64,000 nucleotides of DNA from Isoetes taiwanensis (GCA_021234155.1 JAJEKV010000001.1:23669189-23733188); one strand, 5' to 3'. Positions 42,321-53,545 are shown, numbered from the stretch's first letter. The notes: generated by a model not told the origin, from the letters alone. Made by a program: numbers and translations.

Positions 42321-44119
42321 ACAAGAAGCCTCCCAGCAGTGCTTTGAAAGCAGTTCGGGACGAGAAAATGCCCTCGGTGATGGACACCAATTGGCTAAGA
42401 GTCGTGGCCAAGAAAAGAAGTGTGAAGCCAATTGCTACTTTGGGAGAGCCTTCAGCATCAAAAACAGTTGTTGAACCACAATCCACGATAAACCCCTCCG
42501 GTATTATTAACCCTACTCTTCCTCTTGCTTTAAAGGCCCCAGATAGCACTACATCTGGTGGATTTATTCCAAAAAAACTTACTACTTTCAAAATTAACCT
42601 TAGAAATCTGAACACTGACGATAGCCCGCAGCCCAGCAGTTCTCAAACCCCCCCTTCTGTTACGGAAGCCTCTTCTACTAAGTTGTTGACATGGCGAGAC
42701 GCACTTGCCATTCCAGTCGAGTTGAAGTTCAATCCGGAAGAGGAACGCAAGATGGCAGAGCAAACCACTCAAAAGCTTGAACAGTTTAAACGGTTTTACC
42801 CCTTAGGGGTTAATTGGCTTACCACGATTTCTATTTTTGATTGTGAACCTGCACCAGCAAACCTGACACACCGAATGCGATCAAATGACCATGTTCAAAC
42901 TCTAGTTAAAAGCTTCAAGGTATACCCAACAGAGATCCTCACACCTGCTGACGTCGTGCCATTTGACCCTATTACAAGGTAACTGATTCTTTATCTTTTG
43001 GACATTCATTGTTTAGAATTGTCCTTGATGGTTGTCTATTTTTCAGGAGGAGGGTGACATGGAGCAATCCAGAGGATTTAAAGGGCAAGAAATTTTACAT
43101 TATTTCTGGCAACCACAGTATTTACGCGGCACAACTCCTTTGTTCGGTCGTCGGCCAGTTGGAGCAGCAACTAGAATTTGCTAAAGTATATGCTAGAAGA
43201 AGATCGAGAGTGCTCAACGGAAATCTTACAGACAAGGAATATATAGAGTTGAGTATTCAATGCAACGAAGTAATTGCAAACACCGTCTACAGAGAGCCAC
43301 TGATTGAAAAACTGCAACAACTTCGTCATCAGCACAAGGCTTATGGCTGTCCTCCACAAGGACCGATAGGGACTGCTACGACTTCAGCTTGGAAGGTATT
43401 TATTCATTTTCTACTCGCCAACATCGCGGCCGCGATCTTGATGACCTTTGCTTCTGCAGGATTTCCATGAAATTGCAACCACCACTTTGAAAGTGCAGGA
43501 ACTTAAAGATGAAAAACAATTCATCTTTATGGATGAGAAGGTTTTCAAGAAGTTAATGGAAGTTGCCGGACTGTGGGTGAACCGTAAGCTCAGTGACGAC
43601 CATGGTGAGTTTCCGGACAAGCCATCCAAAGACTTCTTTAACAAGACCTGGCTCCGGTTGCTATGAGGTATGTCAAATGCAGAGGTGTCACAGCTGCTCG
43701 ATGAGATTATAGAAGGCAAGACGTATTTAAAGGTGCAGTCAGGGTATAGCGGGAGATTTGATTGCAAACAACGGGCAACTGACATCAGAACCCTAACTTT
43801 TATGAGGCGCGAAATTTTATCTTATGCCACAAATTTGCAGCAAAAGGATTTCGATAGCTGGGAGGAATTGCTTCAGGCTTTTCCTGATTTGACTGAACAG
43901 AGAATACTTGATATATCAGATACTGATACAGAGTACGTGAAGGCTAACTATAACAAGGATCATACACTAGGTAACCTACCTGTAGCCTTTCTGGAGCCAA
44001 TCAGAAATATTCTAAAGCCAGAAGAGGCTAGAAAAAGAAAAGAAAAGAAAAATATTGTCATAGCAGTGACAAAGGATGGCATCCTACTTCCTCTCCAGTG
44101 TCAGAGAATGCCACATTGA
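42321..44119 (+). pseudogene. E3 ParB-like domain gene, spliced, one in-frame TGA
   Basis: The exons are about 42321-42978, 43047-43395 and 43460 onward; the introns have GTAACT..CAG and GTATTT..CAG borders and join in phase. After a Ser/Pro-rich N-terminal part, the reading gives HRMRSNDHVQTLVKSF, then KFYIISGNHSIYAAQLL, then a helical region rich in charged residues. The 'residue list to avoid or visit, then (D/S)GNHxxxAA' arrangement is that of ParB/sulfiredoxin-like domains, where the GxxR/H loop binds nucleotide. The TGA at 43664-43666 is followed by the same frame to 44119. The second intron holds a perfect E3 palindrome (43419-43440). The similarity is from short motifs, so the fold call is moderate. 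Confidence 0.5.
43419..43440. repeat. E3 palindrome inside an intron of the ParB-like gene
   Basis: The core ATCGCGGCCGCGAT is a perfect palindrome with short imperfect outer arms. It is located between donor 43396 and acceptor 43459. Confidence 0.9.
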
Positions 44120-44904
44120 TATTTATTGACATCCGAGGGATGAACAAGGTATGGGATTGCAAGAAATACACAGACCTATTTACAAGGATAGCTACCATGA
44201 CTACTGCCAAAGTTTATCACTTGGTTATTATCATGCGCTCTGTGAATTTGCCCAATTGCTTGTACAGTCAGAAGCAAATTCAGGGAGGTGGCCACCTGTC
44301 TTTAGGTTCTTATGAAGAAATGGGTTGGGAGAGCAAACGAAGGGTGAAAGAATATCAGTACTATATTAGTCATATGTGCATTAACAGGAGTGATGTTCGT
44401 GTAGCACCTGTGCAACCTGAGCTGGAGCTTCGTCTATCTCCACACAGCAAGGCTCCTAAGCAAACACCATTGCCTCCAATGCCGCTAACGGGTAACGAGG
44501 ATGCCGATGAGAAGATAAAAAAGAAGTTTCAAACTCTTTTTACAGGCAAACCAAGATACAAATGGGCGGCAATGGAAGGAGATCTTGTATTGAAATGCCA
44601 GCTGAAAACCTCGTATGCCTATTATATTGTTGATCACCGGTGCCCCCGACGGTTATGTTGCTCGGATTTCTTTTCGGCCGACAACCAGACGCTCTTATGC
44701 AAGGCAAAAGAGAGGCCTTTGAAAGTTCAGGTAAAGTGTGCCGCTTCCGAGGTCCTTCTTTGGAAACGCTTTGAGAAAATGGCCACCAAACTACGGGGAT
44801 CCTCAAGAAGAGGAGAAAGCGTAGAATGCGAGAGCCTAATCTTTGTTGCCCAACATCGATTACCCAAAACACGATATATCGTGGTTGGATACCATTTTGG
44901 ATAA
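44098..44904 (+). CDS. E3 methyltransferase-like C-terminal part
   Basis: The frame overlaps the end of the ParB-like reading in another frame, so a one-base shift or small intron near 44090 probably joins them. It begins ENATLIFIDIRGMNKVWD followed by about 30 residues and YHLVIIMRSVNLP. A strand, then D-x-x-G and WD, then a strand, resembles motif IV of DNA N6-adenine methyltransferases, but the expected DPPW/DPPY is DIRG here, so activity is doubtful. A middle segment has GGHLSLGSYEEMGWESKRR, followed by a charged, proline-containing C-terminal part. ParB-methyltransferase fusions are known in phages and plasmids; the assignment here is inference. Confidence 0.4.
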   Translation: MSENATLIFIDIRGMNKVWDCKKYTDLFTRIATMTTAKVYHLVIIMRSVNLPNCLYSQKQIQGGGHLSLGSYEEMGWESKRRVKEYQYYISHMCINRSDVRVAPVQPELELRLSPHSKAPKQTPLPPMPLTGNEDADEKIKKKFQTLFTGKPRYKWAAMEGDLVLKCQLKTSYAYYIVDHRCPRRLCCSDFFSADNQTLLCKAKERPLKVQVKCAASEVLLWKRFEKMATKLRGSSRRGESVECESLIFVAQHRLPKTRYIVVGYHFG

Positions 44905-45065
44905 CCTCGATGCTAAATCCTACGAGGAGAATGCAAGAAACAAAGCGCTTTTTGGGAAGCGACTAAGAAGGTATTGAAGCCCTCGAGCCCACTTTTCAAA
45001 AAATTAAGTGCAATCAATGAGAAGATTGATGGGTACATGTCATTCTTGACAAAGCGAACATAAGT

Positions 45066-45446
45066 TTGAATACATGGGCGCATAAAGACATGGAAATAGA
45101 CCAACAAAGACATGGAAAAAGTGACCAAGATGAGGCCGTTGGGACACAAGAGCATCAGGTACACTGCAAGAAGCAGAAGCTCTTTCATCCACACGAGATT
45201 GCTACTCAATCGGAGAAGGAACTTATAGGCGTGAACAGTGCAGGGGAGAGTGAAAATGCGGAGCCTGATTCATATGTGGAGCGCATCGCAAAGGCCATGG
45301 GTGTTGAGATTCCAGAGGTCACAGGTTATTCAGAGATGGACACAACACAAACTATAGAATTGGGTAGAGCGCATGTCATCCGCATGGCCAATGAAATGGG
45401 TGTGATACCTGATAGTGTATCTGAAACACAATCACAAGAATTATAA
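45066..45446 (+). CDS. E3 small ORF at the 3' end of the plus-strand unit
   Basis: A 126-codon frame rich in Glu, Gln and His, with a repeat-like pair AKAMGVEIPE / ANEMGVIPDS. It follows the methyltransferase-like part by about 160 bp and may be its last exon (a GTATTG donor-like site occurs near 44970). No domain recognised. Confidence 0.35.
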   Translation: MNTWAHKDMEIDQQRHGKSDQDEAVGTQEHQVHCKKQKLFHPHEIATQSEKELIGVNSAGESENAEPDSYVERIAKAMGVEIPEVTGYSEMDTTQTIELGRAHVIRMANEMGVIPDSVSETQSQEL

Positions 45447-45714
45447 TTGCATTCCTCAAGAATGATTATTGTACATTACTTCCTTCAATGGAAATTTTTG
45501 TTTCAGGAATATGTATTACCATATCTTTTTGTCCTTAGTACTACTTCGTGCATGTTTAATGTTGAAAATAATCAAGGTCATGATCCTCCTGTGGCAAATA
45601 CATAGCTTTAAATACTGAAATGTTTGTGCTATGCTTGCTCCAGTGTACCTTTTTTGTACGTAATGCTCTCATATGGTTTTAATAAAAAGCTCATTATTTT
45701 GTCTCTTTTCAGCT

Positions 45715-45741
45715 GCGAAAGATCGCGTTCGCGATTCTTGC
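45715..45741. repeat. last E3 palindrome
   Basis: Core GATCGCGTTCGCGATT; about 270 bp after the last E3 stop, the rightmost copy in the window. Confidence 0.8.
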
Positions 45742-46185
45742 AATAACAAAGAGCATTCCCTACTACTACATTCTACTCACGATGGACCTTGGCATGAGCA
45801 GTAAAAATTATATTTCCGAACAACACCGAATCATTGGTAGAATTTGTACTAAAAAACGCTCAGTTGCTAGTAGTTTTCTGCACTATATGGCTAACCACGA
45901 ACCTATTTCATGCTAAACGAGCATGAAATATCAAGCTCAAACCCTCTAATGTATATGTCAAATTGATTTGGCCTGAAGCCAGAACAACTTTCTATATCGA
46001 ACAATTTTGGTAGCTTTTTTCGACGCCTTATTCATTTTTCACACCTCACATGGAAACCCTCTCCTTTCACACCTCTCCTTTCTTGTGAGGTTGTAGCGCG
46101 AAGTCCTAACTCCATTCGACATAGCTCGAGTCCCTCAAGGTAAGTAATGGTTGAATATCATTGGCCAAATTCCCTCATCGTTAAA

Positions 46186-46407
46186 TTGTCACGTGGTCTA
46201 TTTGAAAAATCAAGATAAACATCAAATAAAATACTCTAAATTTTGATTCTGAGCAATGATCTGTTGGTGTTATAACATGAGATATGTTGAGGGAATTGGC
46301 ACGATGGTCTATTTGAAAAATCAAGATAAACATCAAATAAAATACTCTAAATTTTGATACTGAGCAATGATCTATTGGTGTTATAACATGAGATATCTTG
46401 AGGGTGG
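46186..46407. repeat. tandem duplication, 111-bp unit
   Basis: GGTCTATTTGAAAAATCAAG recurs at a spacing of 111 bp, with about 95% identity over both copies. Confidence 0.9.
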
Positions 46408-46489
46408 AAGCTGGCAAATCAAATGTTTTTTTCATTTGGGCAGATCTGTAGACAGAAATAGCATTGACAATGAGGTAATGAGAAGAATT

Positions 46490-47115
46490 TTGCGATGATC
46501 AGAGGACTTTTGGAGGGAGCTGCTTCCGGGAGGTTTTAGGGGTTCTTCTTCTGGCATCAACACTCTCCCTCTACATGATGATATGGCGCAAGGCCCTGTT
46601 TGAATCTGACTAGGACATGACCTCTGAAACAAAAACCCTATGCGTTGCTAGGTTACTATAGGGTTTACGTTACTTCGGACATAGTCGAGAAGTTGCAGTT
46701 GAAGAAGCGAAGCAATCGGAACTGACGAAATGGGGTTTGGATTTTATCCTCCTCCTCATATGGCAATTAGAATTCAATAATGCCTTTTGCAGTAGCAAGA
46801 TTCTTTGGGATTATTCGGGATGGCCGATAGATCCAAACACCATTCCGTCAGTTCCTCTTGCTTTGTATCTTCAACTGCAACTCCTCGACCATGTTCCAAG
46901 CGCAAACGGCCAAAATTCGACCTCCATAATGTAAACCCTACAGTAACCTAGAAACACATAGGGTTTACGTTTCGGAGGTCATATCCTAGTCAGATTTGAA
47001 TAGGACCTTGCGCCATATCATCATGTAGAGGGAAAGTGTTGATGCCAGAAGAAGGTCCCCTAAACCCCCTCAGAAGCAACTCGCCCCAAAGTCCTTTTGC
47101 AAAAGCACTTGGCCA
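46490..47115. mobile_element. foldback-like element with ~190-bp inverted repeats
   Basis: 46490-46675 and 46928-47115 are inverted copies of each other (for example GCGCAAGGCCCTGTTTGAAT against ATTTGAATAGGACCTTGCGC), about 85% identical, around a 250-bp centre. The element type was not determined; no clear target duplication was seen. It lies just before the LINE-like fragment. Confidence 0.7.
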
Positions 47116-47379
47116 CGGACATGCAACTCTCCCACTCCGTTGTGAATTGGCTCTGCGAATAGACTCAGAACGTCAACATTACCCTGGAGACCAAGTTTCA
47201 TAGGCAAAAGACTACCATTTCTCTAAGAAGTGCCAAAGTAGCTTATGCCCAACACATTCGTAGTCAATTTCCTAGGAGGTGGCTGTGGAATACTGCCATG
47301 TAGAATGTCTGTATTTCTTTCGTTGCCAAAACTGACCATGTAACTTGGTCTCTAGGGGGATTTTGCCATTCTGGATAAT

Positions 47380-48147
47380 ATGGCGAAGTCAAATCGCCAT
47401 TCCAGAGCTCTATACTCCCTGAACGATGAAACACTTGGGTTTAGCGGACTATCCAATAGCCATGTTCCTACGCCAGCCCACTCCATTCTTATGAATTCCG
47501 TCTGCAATGACTTCTGGAGGCCTAAGCTGTCAGTCTATACCCTGGAGTCTGAGCCATTGGGTAGGATTCCCCATGTGATGATGATATGGTTGATGTGCTA
47601 TTACATGTATGTTATGGTGCAGTCACCCTTCGAGGTGACTCTGTTGATATATTGATGTCATGTGCTTATATTTACTCACGCTTCCGCAGCTAGGACGGTC
47701 CTAGAGGGAAGAAGGGGCAAATGACCCATCCATTCTTCCTCATCGATCCATTGTCAAGGATTCAGGTGGATGGCCCCTGTCAGTTTGGCTGTCAGGGGGA
47801 TGAAGTCCGCCTTCTGATACGATGGGAGCATCATAGAAGAAGTAGGGAACGTCACAGAAGACTGTGTATCTTTCAGCGTTGGGATATTCCTCCTGCAGTT
47901 GTCCTCCAGGACGCACAAGTTAGAATCGCTAAGGCCTACCATTGCTCTTCGCTTGCTCCTGCCAAGCGACAGTTGATATTTGAGTCCTATTTGAGTGTGT
48001 TGTCTTATGCATAGGCTGGTGGTTCTACTCAGTGGATCATGATTATCCTCTAAGATTTTATTCTCGCCTTTGCATGTGTATTTTGCTTTTGGCTTGGAGT
48101 TTCAATAAAGTTTGTCGTTCTTCAAAAAAAAAACAAAAAAAAACTTT
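47380..48147 (+). mobile_element. LINE-like retrotransposon 3' fragment with A-tail
   Basis: The sequence matches the repeat at 58240-58430 (GCCAGCCCACTCCATTCTTA) and, more distantly, 15951-16320 plus 27355-27420. It ends with CAATAAAGTTTGTCGTTCTTC and a long A-rich tail (48128-48147), as in polyadenylated retroelements. A frame at 47721-48014 has scattered Cys/His (QFGCQ, RLCIFQRWD) but no intact domain. Truncated at the 5' side. Confidence 0.55.
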
Positions 48148-51046
48148 GCAACAATGACTTAGATTTTAAGATCTTTGAGTTTTTTGATGATGTTTCTTGA
48201 ATGTTATTTCTATTCTATTCTATTCTATCATGTTCTATTCTATTCTATTCTAAAATGAGTTGTGGCGGAGAGGAATAAGAGGAAACTAGGTGTAGGCAGG
48301 CCTGGAGTAGATATGCTAGTTTTGTCATTTTCTATTTTTGCATGTTCCCAAGAAATTCCAAATTCAACTTTTTCAAAGCCCATTACGTTTTGGAATAAGA
48401 AAATTTGGATTTTAAAGATTTTTTGTTTTCAGGGCAAGAATGGCTAGGGATGGGTGATTTGGCAACAAAGATGATGACTTGGAGAGAAAGTATGCTTTTG
48501 GACTTTAGAAATGGCTAAATTGGATGGAATTTTAGCAATTTTTCATATGTGATGGTTGAATGGTGTATTTTTAACTAGGAAAAAAGGTCTTGCTAACTTT
48601 GGTCTTGACAGACGGCAATGGCATTTGAAAGGGGAGAACATGATGTATAAGAGATTGTTTGTTGGGTGGAATGATGGTACTAAAAAATCATGCCTTAAGA
48701 AGTAACCATGGCAAAAGCTTGAATCATGCAAAGTACCATTGAATTTCGAGTGGTCTTCCAAACTTTAACTTTGCGGTCTTCAACCTTTGACTTCAAGTGT
48801 TCAAGATGCTTAGATGATCAAATGTCCTTCAAGAAATGCCTATATGATGCTACACTAGTGTCCATCTTTGGTTCTTCGTATCAATGTGTCTTCTGCAACT
48901 TGCCAAGTGATGGATGTCTTCAAGTTTCATGCTCTACAAGCTCACACACACATATATTTGAAGTCTAATGCTAGTGAAGTGTGTGAAGCATGCATGTAGC
49001 TCTTGTATGCTGCCTTTTTGTGGCAGTAATAGCATGTGGACAGCTTGGTCATACATGGATTCTTAGAAAACCATAAAAAACCACACCTCAAAAAAACACT
49101 ACCTTAAAAAACAATAATCCCTCCAAAAAACCATACCGCCTGAGAAAACAACGCATCCTTAAAAAAGAAACTACACCTCCTTAAGAAACCACACATTCTT
49201 AAAAAAAAAAAACTATGGTTCCTTATGAAAAACTACAGCATATCCTTAGAAAACCACACCTCCGTATAACTACGTGTAGGTTTCTTTCAACTCTTCAAAA
49301 AAATAACTCGTATTTTGTTTTTACTGTTGTTTTCAGCCATGGACCCAATGTTGGGGTTGTAATGAATGCTTTTGCCTACGCTGCTTTAGCAGTAGGGCAA
49401 AGCCCCGTTGGGCACCCCCGTGAAAGTGTAGTCGCCGCCGGCGTTTTTTTTTTTTTTTTTGCTTAATAATGTGCCACGCTTGTTACACGTATGTTCGTGG
49501 ATGAAAAATTTCTATCCATCCATCCATCCGCCCATCCATCCATCCGCCCATCCATCTAAGTGATTAGATCATCCGCTTTGTCCTAATGTTTTCGCCACAT
49601 ATAGTTTGAGAGGCCTAAAGTATTTAGCAACAAGATGGGGTCTTGATTGGGGGTTGATTGGTTCACTCAGTTGAGTTCTTGTTGCCTCAGGTTTGAGTTC
49701 TTAATGAGGACATGCAATGTAAGGGTAATGTGCTCAGAACCCATAAAGCAGTGTTCTGGGAACCCACAATTGTGCGTAATAGATAATTTGATATCCAGTG
49801 GATACTAATAATGCTCCTTTTCTCTTTTGGTTGACATTATCTACAAGTGGCACATCATAGGAATAGTTTGAAGTAGAACTCGTAAGCTATGATTCTCTTT
49901 TGTTGGCTAGTTTAGTGCACATAATACCAAACCTTTTGCTTCATCAAGGAATAGGGACAAACTGCTTGCTTAATTTGGACTCGATTTTCTGGAGAAGCAA
50001 ATGGCAATTCACTCTTGATCCTTGCTAACAAGCAAGAATTAAATCAAAAGAGACAATACTATAACCTAGAAGTGGATTTGGTTAGGTAACATTGGCATCC
50101 CTCCGAGAGAGAGGAGAGGGACCCGAATAAGCAGGCAAATTGAAAATGCGAGCAGTGGGTACAATAAATACGGATGATCCAATTTTCAGGCTGAGTTGTC
50201 GGTAACATGGTAGTATTCGATTGGAAGTAAGCATGGATTTCGCTGAGCCATCTTTGATGGTGGATATTACGAATCCTATTGTTGGCGAGGTAGTTTTCTC
50301 ATTGTACTTTATGACCTCAAGGTAGACACGATCACGAGCCACACTGTGTGACATATAGGCATGAGTGGGGGGAGTATATTTTGGCATGTATCGTAGGGCC
50401 TGAAGGCGATGAGCAAATACGACGTGGGGCTTATAATAGGCAGAGGTATACGATGAGTCATTTTTATTAGGCTATACGACATAGTTATGAGGAAGTGGAA
50501 GGTGTTTTCGGAACCCGATATCCACCAAAAAAAAGGGGAGTATATTATCCGGGAGGGATATGACAGGTGGCAGAATGTAATGAAAGGAAAGAGCTGAAAA
50601 AGTAAATGGTGGTAATACGGAAAGTGAGGGAAGGACGATGCCGCTTGGCGTGACCCTCCGCAGCTAAACCGCCCGCATTTTGCATCCTGCATTTTGCATG
50701 GCGATTTCTTCATGGCCGACCAATGGCAAGTATGCGCTCTATCTTCCTTCCCTTTACCCCCCTTTCCTTACTCTGTTTTTCTTTCTTCCTTGCAGATTTT
50801 TTGACCCTTTTGCATGCTCCATCTGAATTTTCACGCCACTCCCCATGTTCGTCCTTGTGTTTTCCTCTCCAATCTCTCTCAGGTTAGTCCCAATCTTCTG
50901 CCTTTCTTTCCTGGTATCTAACTTAAGTTTTCTTGTTGATTCTTATTTTTGTATGTTCGTTTTTTTCTTTCTTTAACTCCAGAAACCTGTCAAACCTCAT
51001 TCCCCATTAAATGGGTTTCTGAATTGCTGCTCTTTAATCCATCACC
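48148..51046. other. non-coding stretch upstream of the F-box gene
   Basis: A (TTCTA)n-type run lies at 48205-48252, A-rich CCTTAAAAAACCACAC repeats at 49080-49260, a poly-T run near 49447-49462 and (CATC)n with CCATCCGC variants at 49513-49555. The pyrimidine-rich tract 50740-50900 looks like the promoter/leader of the F-box gene. Confidence 0.5.
49513..49555. repeat. (CATC)n microsatellite
   Basis: Tandem CATC units with two CCGC interruptions. Confidence 0.9.
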
Positions 51047-52384
51047 ATGGATGAAAACACCTTGATGCAGATATGCTCTGATGGATCTGAAGAGCCCAGA
51101 GTCATCCCAATCAGAATGGACGGTCAAGAGGCCTCCACGTCCTCCAGAGAGATGATCACCTCTATGGATGTTTCAGAGATCTCCACAGCAGAATCATTCA
51201 TCAAAACAAGACAGGATGATCATCACCAAAAAAGATGTACTGCGCTATCGCTATCCGGGACAAAGTATCTGCATTGCGAAGAATCGGGGTGCGAGAATTT
51301 AAAAGACAGTGAGAACAACTGTGGAGTTGAAATGGATGCTGAGTTATGGTGTCATCTACCAATTGATCTGATAGAAAGGATCCTAGCAGCATTGCCAATA
51401 ACAGCATTCTTCAGGTTGAGGTCAGTGTGCAAAAGATGGAGGGTGATCATGTACACAAAAGGGTTTGTAGAATCATGTGCACAAATGCCTGCCAAGGGGC
51501 CCTTTTTTCTCAAGGTGGCAAGATGCAGGTGTAGGGTTTTAGCATCCTATGATCCTGTGCTGAAACAATGGAGGAATATTCCTGTAGGGTTTTTGCCAAC
51601 CCAGGTCAGTGTGCCAGCTGCATCATCCAGGGGGCTCATATGCTTCATAGCCACCCAATATATGGAAGGTTATTCTGTTTTACTAGTTTGTAACCCCATG
51701 ACTAGATGTTGGAGAGCACTTCCTCCCATGATCAGCCGACGGTACCCTTTCGTCGTTTCCATGCTTGTCGATCGATCTCTCAACACCTACAAGATCATCG
51801 TCGCGGGGGATTACAATTCCTTTGAACATAGAAGAACCACTGAAGTCTATGATTCCTCGACGAGCTCATGGCGGCTATGCGGCACCATTCCGCCGCAAGA
51901 AGAGATCACCAAGAACATTGTGGCATGTAATGGCCACCTCTTTTGCCTTAGCAGGGGCCCTGGCAATGGACTTCTTGTATACAACCTTGAGCAGGGAAGT
52001 TGGAGCAAACTTAAGACTGGTAGAATGCCAGGCTACAGCAAGTTTAGGCACTTGGTTGAGTGCAAGGGGAAGGTTTTGATTGTTGGCAAGGCCTTGAGGA
52101 GGCATGTGTTGGGATTTTATGTTTGGCGCCTCGACACAGCGAGCATGAAGTGGAGGGAGGTTGGGAAAATGCCTCAGAATTTGTCTGAGCAGTTCTTTAG
52201 GACCCCTTCTGAGTGCTTCTACTGTAGTGGCCATGGTGACCTGATATTTGTTAGCAGATTTTTTTGTGATAGAGGGCTGGTTTATGACATCTCCAGGAAT
52301 TGTTGGGAGTGGGTTAGTGATTGCCCTAAGGTGGCCAATCCTTTCATTCTCCCTTTGGAACCTGGTTTTGACAATGTATATTAA
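51047..52384 (+). CDS. F-box/kelch-repeat protein
   Basis: An intact 445-codon, intron-free gene. The first ATG is in a strong context (CACCATGG). The N-terminal ~100 residues are acidic and probably disordered. The F-box is at about residues 103-145, starting WCHLPIDLIERILAALP and continuing FFRLRSVCKRWRVIMYTKGF. The C-terminal part has kelch/F-box-associated repeats, for example LLVCNPMTRCWRALPPM, TTEVYDSSTSSWRLCGTIP, LLVYNLEQGSWSKLKTG and YVWRLDTASMKWREVGKMP, ending ISRNCWEWVSDCP. The product would be the substrate receptor of an SCF (SKP1-Cullin-F-box) ubiquitin ligase; the substrate is unknown. The arrangement resembles the Arabidopsis At5g15710 group. It is a host gene: no breaks, codon use unlike the surrounding repeats, and a pyrimidine-rich leader upstream. 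Confidence 0.93.
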   Translation: MDENTLMQICSDGSEEPRVIPIRMDGQEASTSSREMITSMDVSEISTAESFIKTRQDDHHQKRCTALSLSGTKYLHCEESGCENLKDSENNCGVEMDAELWCHLPIDLIERILAALPITAFFRLRSVCKRWRVIMYTKGFVESCAQMPAKGPFFLKVARCRCRVLASYDPVLKQWRNIPVGFLPTQVSVPAASSRGLICFIATQYMEGYSVLLVCNPMTRCWRALPPMISRRYPFVVSMLVDRSLNTYKIIVAGDYNSFEHRRTTEVYDSSTSSWRLCGTIPPQEEITKNIVACNGHLFCLSRGPGNGLLVYNLEQGSWSKLKTGRMPGYSKFRHLVECKGKVLIVGKALRRHVLGFYVWRLDTASMKWREVGKMPQNLSEQFFRTPSECFYCSGHGDLIFVSRFFCDRGLVYDISRNCWEWVSDCPKVANPFILPLEPGFDNVY

Positions 52385-52797
52385 CATTTTCTTCTTACCT
52401 CTTGCTCTGGTTGGTTGCAGCATATATCATTAGGACTTCATTCATGCTTCCATTTGGCACAATCTACAAGTTTTGGGGCTTGTAGATTGCGCTTCAATGT
52501 ATTAGTGATGCCTTAATCCACTTGCACAAGTTAGCAGTGATGCCTAACCTGAATCAAACAGCATGAACATCTTAATTAAATATTGGAAATCCACGAGATT
52601 TTTGCTTTTAGGATAGGATCTATCTAGGTCTATACTTCATTGCTTAACTGCAATTTACGTTCGTGCGTTTTCTGATGATAAAGTTAGTTTGTTTGAAACT
52701 ATTATTACTAAATTAACACGGTGGTAGCACAAGGAAAGGTGAACGTGGAGATCATGCGAATGGTTAAGAGTTAATGTCGGAAATGGGCCATTTAGGT

Positions 52798-53398
52798 CAG
52801 TTAGAAATTTGGAAAATGCCCTTTGCAAGTCAAAGAATCATAGAAAGATCAACTTTTATATTGTTTACTTTAGCAATGAGCCACAAATAACAAATAGTCA
52901 CGTTTACAATCCTTACATAGAAGAAATGATATCTTCTTATATTCTCGTTTTGGGGCTAACGTCCATTGAGACCAATCTTAAATGGAACATAAACGTGGGA
53001 ATGAAGCCCAAACAAGAGAATAGGGCAAAATTGCTTGAATATCAAACAAAATAATAAATACAATTATACTATCTAGACATAGGCATCCAGGGAATAGAAG
53101 AAATATAACTAACTGTTAACTTTTGTATTGTAGTTGTCCTCTCTATAATGAACAAGAAATACAAGATGTTCACGAGAAGCTATAAGTATCTCCAAGATTC
53201 TATAATAGCCACATGCACTTGTTGCATTTCTCAAAGAAATGTTGCCAAGTCTTGAGGAAGTTGCAATACATTTAGCACAGCTCCACTTTATAACTGGTTA
53301 TTTATCTCTTACTGTTGCATATATTTTGAAACTAGTTATGTGTAAGGTTTGATGATCTTCAAATGTAAAATAGTTCTAGTACTATTTCAATACTAGTT
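52798..53398. repeat. dispersed repeat R2, fullest copy
   Basis: Contains AAATTTGGAAAATGCCCTTTGC at the start and GACATAGGCATCCAGGGAAT in the middle, ending TAGTACTATTTCAATACTAG. Parts recur at 53395-53545, 54095-54300 and 60415-60800. No coding part is seen. Confidence 0.8.
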
Positions 53399-53545
53399 AG
53401 AAATTTGGAAAATGCCCTTTGCAAGTCAAAGAATCATAGAAAGATGAAGTTTTATATTTTTTATTTTAGCAATGAGCCACAAATAGCAAATAGTCACGTT
53501 TATAATCCTTACATAGAAGAAATGATATCTTCTTATATTCTCACT
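53395..53545. repeat. R2 partial copy (5' part)
   Basis: Near-identical to 52798-52950, in direct orientation and abutting the end of the first copy. Confidence 0.85.

Larger units (their letters stand above)
32568..45745. mobile_element. E3: large DNA transposon (ends undefined), interrupted by E2
   Basis: A block with a DUF7869-like transposase and DUF8039-like ORF on the minus strand and a ParB-like/methyltransferase-like gene on the plus strand is unified by about 13 copies of a GATCGCGGCCGCGATC-type palindrome found nowhere else in the window (first at 35702, last at 45715). Removing E2 with one CTCT rejoins an open frame across the site, which shows that E2 inserted into E3. Terminal repeats and target duplication were not found, so the limits given are those of recognisable content. 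Three premature stops show decay. Confidence 0.6.

Noticed and set aside
32568-45745. CACTA (En/Spm) assignment of E3
   Set aside because: DUF8039-like sequence hints at it, but no CACTA ends or 3-bp duplication were found and the transposase is DUF7869-like.
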